64,000 bases of DNA, taken from the NCBI RefSeq assembly GCF_013141725.1, contig NZ_WHNZ01000015.1, positions 62,001-126,000 of the forward strand. Reading direction: 5' to 3'. Of this stretch, positions 60,601 to 64,000 are shown piece after piece. The translations under genes were made by a program, and so were the position numbers. Under the pieces are notes generated by a model, which saw only the letters and a program-made list of their open reading frames with translations, made no database searches and was not told the DNA's origin. Each line of letters begins with the position of its first letter. Positions within the stretch are counted from its first letter, which is position 1. The stretch comes from Paenibacillus planticolens (GTDB lineage: Bacteria > Bacillota > Bacilli > Paenibacillales > NBRC-103111).

Positions 60601-60995
60601 CAGCTGAGACGTCGTTTTTCAGCGTTAAAGTAGGCGGAGAGGTGGTACGCTGAAGTTAACGCTGTAAAACAAGCTAAAAGTTGGGGAACAGCCCCTTGTT
60701 CCCCCGATGTGTCAGCTGAGACGTCGTTTTTCAGCGTTAAAGTAGGCGGAGATGGCAGAACGTTGAAGTTAACGCTGTAAAACAAGCTAAATGGTGGGGA
60801 ACAGCCCCTGGTTCCCTCGATGTGTCAGTTGAGACGTCGTTTTTAAGCGTTAAAGTAGGCGGAGAGGTGGAACGCTGAAGTTAACGCTGTTAAACAAGCT
60901 AAAAGATGGGGAACAGCCCCTTGTTCCCCCGATGTGTCAGCTGAGACGTCGTTTTTCTGCGTTAAAGTAGGCGGAAAGGGCCGAACGTTGAAGTT
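60601..60995 (+). repeat. Tandem repeat of about 112 bp, 3.5 units
   Basis: Units start at 60601, 60713, 60826 and 60938 (spacing 112, 113, 112), each with CAGCTGAGACGTCGTTTTT or a one-base variant, then GCGTTAAAGTAGGCGGA. Each full unit also has GTTAACGCTGT, AAACAAGCTAAA and a GGGGAACA-GCCCCT-TGTTCCCC hairpin (first at 60683-60704). TTTTTCAGCGTTAA and GTTAACGCTGTAAAA form a second inverted repeat. No coding capacity is evident. Confidence 0.88.
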
Positions 60996-61199
60996 TTGGG
61001 ACCGCCTCTTCGTCATTCGCATTTTGCGAGCGGCAGCGGAACGCAGTTCCCTATTTGGTGCTAATACGATGCCATTCAGTGTTCAGCTTTTCTTTCTCAT
61101 TGGGAATGGTTAATATTTTGTTGGGAGAGAATGGCAAGTTTCTTTTCCACGCATACTGGAAGGAGAATCGACAATATCATGACAACTGCCCTCACTTCA

Positions 61200-61228
61200 T
61201 TGTCAAACGGTGTAGGGGTTGGTATGAT
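61200..61228 (+). promoter_or_regulatory. ctaB promoter
   Basis: TTGTCA (61200-61205), 17-base spacer, TATGAT (61223-61228). It lies downstream of ATG 61131, excluding that codon as the start for transcripts made here. Confidence 0.7.
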
Positions 61229-61283
61229 AAATGTGTTCATCAATCAATTAGCTCGGAAGCTCGATATAGAGGAGGGCAATAAC

Positions 61284-62261
61284 TTGGAAAATCAAGCAAG
61301 CTATGAAAGCATTTCTGCCGGTTCACCACAAGGTTCTTTGGGGAACGAAGCCATAGATGCAGCCAATAAGACATCATCTGCAGAACCTGTGACGTTAAAA
61401 GATTTTTACCGCTTGGTGAAACCGGGCATTATTTATTCCAATTTAATGACCGCATTTGCCGGTTATTGGGTGGCCGCGCACTGGGACGTAAGCTGGATGC
61501 ATCTGATTATGACGATGCTCGGAACAGCGCTTGTAATGGCTGGCGGTACGGTGCTGAACAATTATTTGGACCGTGAGATGGATGCCAAAATGGAGCGCAC
61601 GCAGAACAGAGCGCTGCCAAGCGGAAGACTGGGACCTAATGTTGTTTTATGGTACGGCATTATTTTGGGAACGATCGGGTTGGCTGTTCTTTACTTTGGA
61701 GCGCATTCCCCATTGGCAACTTTGATCGGATTAATCGGATTGTTCTTATATGTATGGCTGTATACGGCATGGTTCAAAAGAACCTCTGTATGGAGTACGT
61801 TCGTAGGCGCATTTTCCGGCGCGACGCCGCCGGTTATCGGGTACTGTGCGGTTACTGGCACGGTTGATTTAGGCGCCATTCTGGTGTTCCTTTTCTTGTT
61901 CTTGTGGCAGCCGCCGCATTTCTGGGCGCTGGGCATTCGCCGTATGGAAGAATATCGCGCCGCTGGATTCCCGCTTTTACCGGTTGTGAAAGGATCTTAC
62001 GTAACGAAGATTTCCATGGTTCGCTATGTGGTTCTGCTTGTGCCGGTGACCGTTATGCTAACGGCTTACGGATATGTGGGTTATCTCTTTTTGGCTGGCT
62101 CCACGATTCTCGGATTGATCTGGGTGTTCATGAGTGTGAAGGGCTTCAAGGCAACAGGTGAGGCTGAAGTGCAGTGGGCTAAGCGTATGTTTCTTTTCTC
62201 TATTATGTATTTAACACTTTTATCGATCCTCATGGTTATTGATACTGTGAAGATTAGCTAG
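61284..62261 (+). CDS. ctaB: Heme O synthase (protoheme IX farnesyltransferase)
   Basis: A 325-residue UbiA-family prenyltransferase with about nine transmembrane helices. NNYLDREMDAKMERTQNRALPSGRL is the first Asp-rich motif and LWQPPHFWALGIRRMEEYRAAGFPLLPVVKG the second conserved loop. It adds a farnesyl group to heme B for a-type or o-type terminal oxidases. I chose TTG 61284, preceded by GAGGAGGG, over ATG 61131. The N-terminal 45 residues are polar and not conserved. The SCO gene follows 12 bases later. Confidence 0.93.
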   Translation: MENQASYESISAGSPQGSLGNEAIDAANKTSSAEPVTLKDFYRLVKPGIIYSNLMTAFAGYWVAAHWDVSWMHLIMTMLGTALVMAGGTVLNNYLDREMDAKMERTQNRALPSGRLGPNVVLWYGIILGTIGLAVLYFGAHSPLATLIGLIGLFLYVWLYTAWFKRTSVWSTFVGAFSGATPPVIGYCAVTGTVDLGAILVFLFLFLWQPPHFWALGIRRMEEYRAAGFPLLPVVKGSYVTKISMVRYVVLLVPVTVMLTAYGYVGYLFLAGSTILGLIWVFMSVKGFKATGEAEVQWAKRMFLFSIMYLTLLSILMVIDTVKIS

Positions 62262-62273
62262 AATTGGGGACGG

Positions 62274-62915
62274 ATGACAACGATGAGTACTTTTTTTGAG
62301 AAAAATTGGTTCAAGCTGGCGCTGGGCGCTATCTTGATTGCTATGATTGCTTCTTTTGCCTATAAGCTTTGGGCGAACAGCAGCGAGCCGGACCAACGAT
62401 TAACGGCCATGAAGCAGTCGCCATCTTTTCAACTGCAGGACCTGGATGGGAAAACAGTCGCTTCCGCTGATACGGACGGCAAAGTAAGGCTTGTTTATTT
62501 CTTCTATTCCTTCTGTCCCGACGTTTGTATGCCGACAACCTTTTTACTGACACAAGTACAGGACGAGCTGAAGAAAAAAGAGTTATTCGGCACGAAATCC
62601 GAAATCATTTCTATAACGGTAGATCCCAACCGGGACACGCCCGCTGTGCTTAAAGAATTCGGAGCCAAGTTCGAATCTAAGCCTGATCCAACCGGATGGA
62701 TGTTCCTCCGCGGCGAAGAAGCGAAGGTCCATAAGCTTGCAGAGGATTTCGGGATTATGGTGATTAAGGAGAAGGACGGAAACTTCTCTCACTCCAATGC
62801 TATTTTACTGGTTGATAAAAAAGGGAAATTGCGGAATTATTACGATGCGAGCAATCCGGAGTTGGATGCCGACCATATTGTCAAAGATGTGGCTACCTTG
62901 TCCAAAGAGAAATAA
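62274..62915 (+). CDS. SCO1/SenC family copper chaperone for cytochrome oxidase
   Basis: A 213-residue membrane-anchored thioredoxin-fold protein. One N-terminal helix (FKLALGAILIAMIASFAYKLW) is followed by the copper-binding YSFCPDVCMPTT (CxxxC) and a distal histidine in GNFSHSNAILLVD. It assembles the CuA centre of cytochrome c oxidase. The ATG lies 12 bases after ctaB, so the two oxidase-maturation genes are cotranscribed. Confidence 0.92.
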   Translation: MTTMSTFFEKNWFKLALGAILIAMIASFAYKLWANSSEPDQRLTAMKQSPSFQLQDLDGKTVASADTDGKVRLVYFFYSFCPDVCMPTTFLLTQVQDELKKKELFGTKSEIISITVDPNRDTPAVLKEFGAKFESKPDPTGWMFLRGEEAKVHKLAEDFGIMVIKEKDGNFSHSNAILLVDKKGKLRNYYDASNPELDADHIVKDVATLSKEK

Positions 62916-62928
62916 TTAATCGCATTAA

Positions 62929-63282
62929 CTATTCAAAAGCAGGATCTGGCGACGGGTATATAATATACTCCTCCAGGCCTGCTTTTTCTAATTGCTGAAT
63001 GAGATAATCTTCGGGCGTTCCTTCGACGCCGGCATACCCTTTGCGCGTATAAATTTGCTCGGAGTCCGGAAACGTATCCCGCAGGAGGAAGCGGATTTTT
63101 TTGCCGGAAGCGTCATTATCCGTAAACAAATAAACTTGTTTGTCTCCGGCTTTCTTTCTTAATTCATCCAAGGTCTGCGAGCTGGGAGTTCCAAAGGTGC
63201 AAAGAATCTGGACGCTCTCATCAACCACGCGCTTCAAGCGGCTTTTGTCGTTTTTGCCTTCTACAATGATAGTGATCGACAT
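62929..63282 (-). CDS. Toprim-domain protein, YusF-like
   Basis: A 117-residue stand-alone Toprim domain: SITIIVEGKNDKSRLKRV has the catalytic glutamate, VYLFTDNDASGKKIRFLLRDTFPD the DxD motif, and GVEGTPEDYLIQQLE follows. This matches the Bacillus YusF type of small Toprim protein, related to RNase M5. Nucleic-acid substrate is unknown. I chose ATG 63282, with GGAGG 7 bases upstream; the longer in-frame extension has no family match. It converges on the SCO gene. Confidence 0.8.
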   Translation of the reverse strand: MSITIIVEGKNDKSRLKRVVDESVQILCTFGTPSSQTLDELRKKAGDKQVYLFTDNDASGKKIRFLLRDTFPDSEQIYTRKGYAGVEGTPEDYLIQQLEKAGLEEYIIYPSPDPAFE

Positions 63283-63450
63283 GGGATATCCTCCATCAGG
63301 TTTTTTTTGTAGTATAACCCGTTTTTGCATGCGATCCAAGGATTCCATTCGACGATTGAGCAAATAATACGCTGCCATTTCCCGGGAAATGACAGGGATT
63401 GACAGCACAAAGACGGCTTGATCTTCTCAAGCCGCGGGGCATATGCAGCG

Positions 63451-64000
63451 TTATGTCGTAACAGGCGTTTTAAACGTACGCAGAGGCAATAGGGAAAGGG
63501 CCAGCATAAGGACGAAAAATGCAATGAAATAAGAAGAAATATGGTCGCGAAGCTGACCGGCCAGCATTGGACCGATAAAAGCGCCAACGGAATAAGAGAT
63601 CGAAAGCAAGGAAAAGACACGCCCATATCGGTTGCTGCTGGTGATACTGGCAAGCAAGGCAGCGAGAGCCGGATAAATAACGCCTTTGGCCATGCCAATA
63701 AGGAAGAGTGAGACCGTCAGCGGGATCGGCCACTGGATCGCTAATCCGAAAAATACAGCCGCTAGCGATAAACTTCCGCAAACCGTACGGATAAATGGCG
63801 CAACTTTGTTCAGGAACCAGAAGGAAATACTTAGCAAGGCGCCTAAGCTGATTAGCGTAAAAAAGACGCCGGATGTAAGGATCGATTCTCGTGCAGACTC
63901 CATCAGCGGCAGCTCAAAAAACAAAATACCTTGCGAGCAGGAGAGCGCCATTGGAATAAGAAAAAATAGCCAAGGAATCGACAGCCCGGCCGGCAGGTCG
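63451..64000 (-). CDS. Major facilitator superfamily transporter, C-terminal part
   Basis: The frame is open to the right edge, so the N-terminal half lies outside. About 182 residues are seen, covering five or six transmembrane helices: LISLGALLSISFWFLNKVAPFIRTVCGSL, LIGMAKGVIYPALAALLASITSSNRYGRVFSLLSISYSVGAFIGPMLAG. The GRVFSLLSISYSVGAFIGPMLAG stretch is a typical helix 11 region. The substrate cannot be judged. Confidence 0.8.
   Translation of the reverse strand, partial: DLPAGLSIPWLFFLIPMALSCSQGILFFELPLMESARESILTSGVFFTLISLGALLSISFWFLNKVAPFIRTVCGSLSLAAVFFGLAIQWPIPLTVSLFLIGMAKGVIYPALAALLASITSSNRYGRVFSLLSISYSVGAFIGPMLAGQLRDHISSYFIAFFVLMLALSLLPLRTFKTPVTT

Noticed and set aside
60601..60995. 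Possible CRISPR array
   Set aside because: Units are 112 bp and repeated along their whole length without variable spacers; no cas gene is nearby.
61131..61283. N-terminal extension of CtaB from ATG 61131
   Set aside because: A good promoter lies at 61200-61228, downstream of that ATG, and TTG 61284 follows GAGGAGGG.

Overview
The window reads as a chromosomal segment of an aerobic, endospore-forming, low-to-mid-GC Firmicute, most likely Paenibacillus or a close relative. The evidence is the spore gene set (two alpha/beta-type SASPs, GerQ, YlbJ, YunB, a LytH-like spore peptidase), Bacillus-type small conserved proteins (YutD, YycC, YlaF-like, YfhP, YusF-like), strong AGGAGG ribosome-binding sites, a Trp T-box and dense Rho-independent terminators. 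No rRNA or tRNA gene and no CRISPR array was recognised. The only mobile element is one decayed IS110-type insertion.

Layout, left to right. (1) 1-5682: the end of a terC gene followed by five overlapping genes (TIM-barrel C-C-bond lyase, PRTase with TRSP domain, second PRTase of the StiP type, HAD phosphatase, ATP-grasp ligase). This is the predicted nucleoside-like-metabolite module linked to tellurite/stress (Ter) loci. (2) 5.7-7.8 kb: a 33-residue membrane peptide, a SigW-type ECF sigma factor with no adjacent anti-sigma gene, a Qnr-like pentapeptide-repeat protein and a nucleotidase. (3) 7.8-14 kb: a Fe(III)-type ABC uptake operon ending in a beta-CASP metallo-beta-lactamase gene, with a divergent LysR regulator. 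(4) 14-17.3 kb: a secreted CYTH-like protein, a 9-bp microsatellite, dispersed repeats, clustered hairpins and the IS110 pseudogene. (5) 17.3-24 kb: yunB/lytH, the lar nickel-pincer cofactor genes with larC split into two convergent genes, lipA and yutD. (6) 24-36.6 kb: nadK with a PilZ gene, glycogen phosphorylase, ylbJ, truncated haemoglobin, a diguanylate cyclase, yycC, oligoendopeptidase F and a chemoreceptor. (7) 36.6-41.6 kb: divergent siderophore-uptake genes with Fur boxes, a SASP and a viroplasmin-RNase H. (8) 41.6-49.8 kb: ilvD, a His-rich permease, T-box/trpS, a second SASP, yfhP, gerQ and an orphan response regulator. (9) 49.9-59.9 kb: divergent urea-uptake (urtABCDE) and urease (ureABCFGD) operons around two GlnR/TnrA-type boxes. 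(10) 59.9-61.2 kb: a repeat-rich gene desert. (11) 61.3-64 kb: heme O synthase, SCO assembly protein, a Toprim protein and a truncated MFS gene.

The genes fall into coherent jobs: high-affinity urea uptake feeding a nickel urease under apparent nitrogen control; a nickel-cofactor pathway with no racemase gene in view; two separate iron uptake systems; and spore formation and germination. The least explained material is the Ter-linked metabolite module, the inverted larC split, the sigma factor/pentapeptide pair and several families of intergenic repeats.
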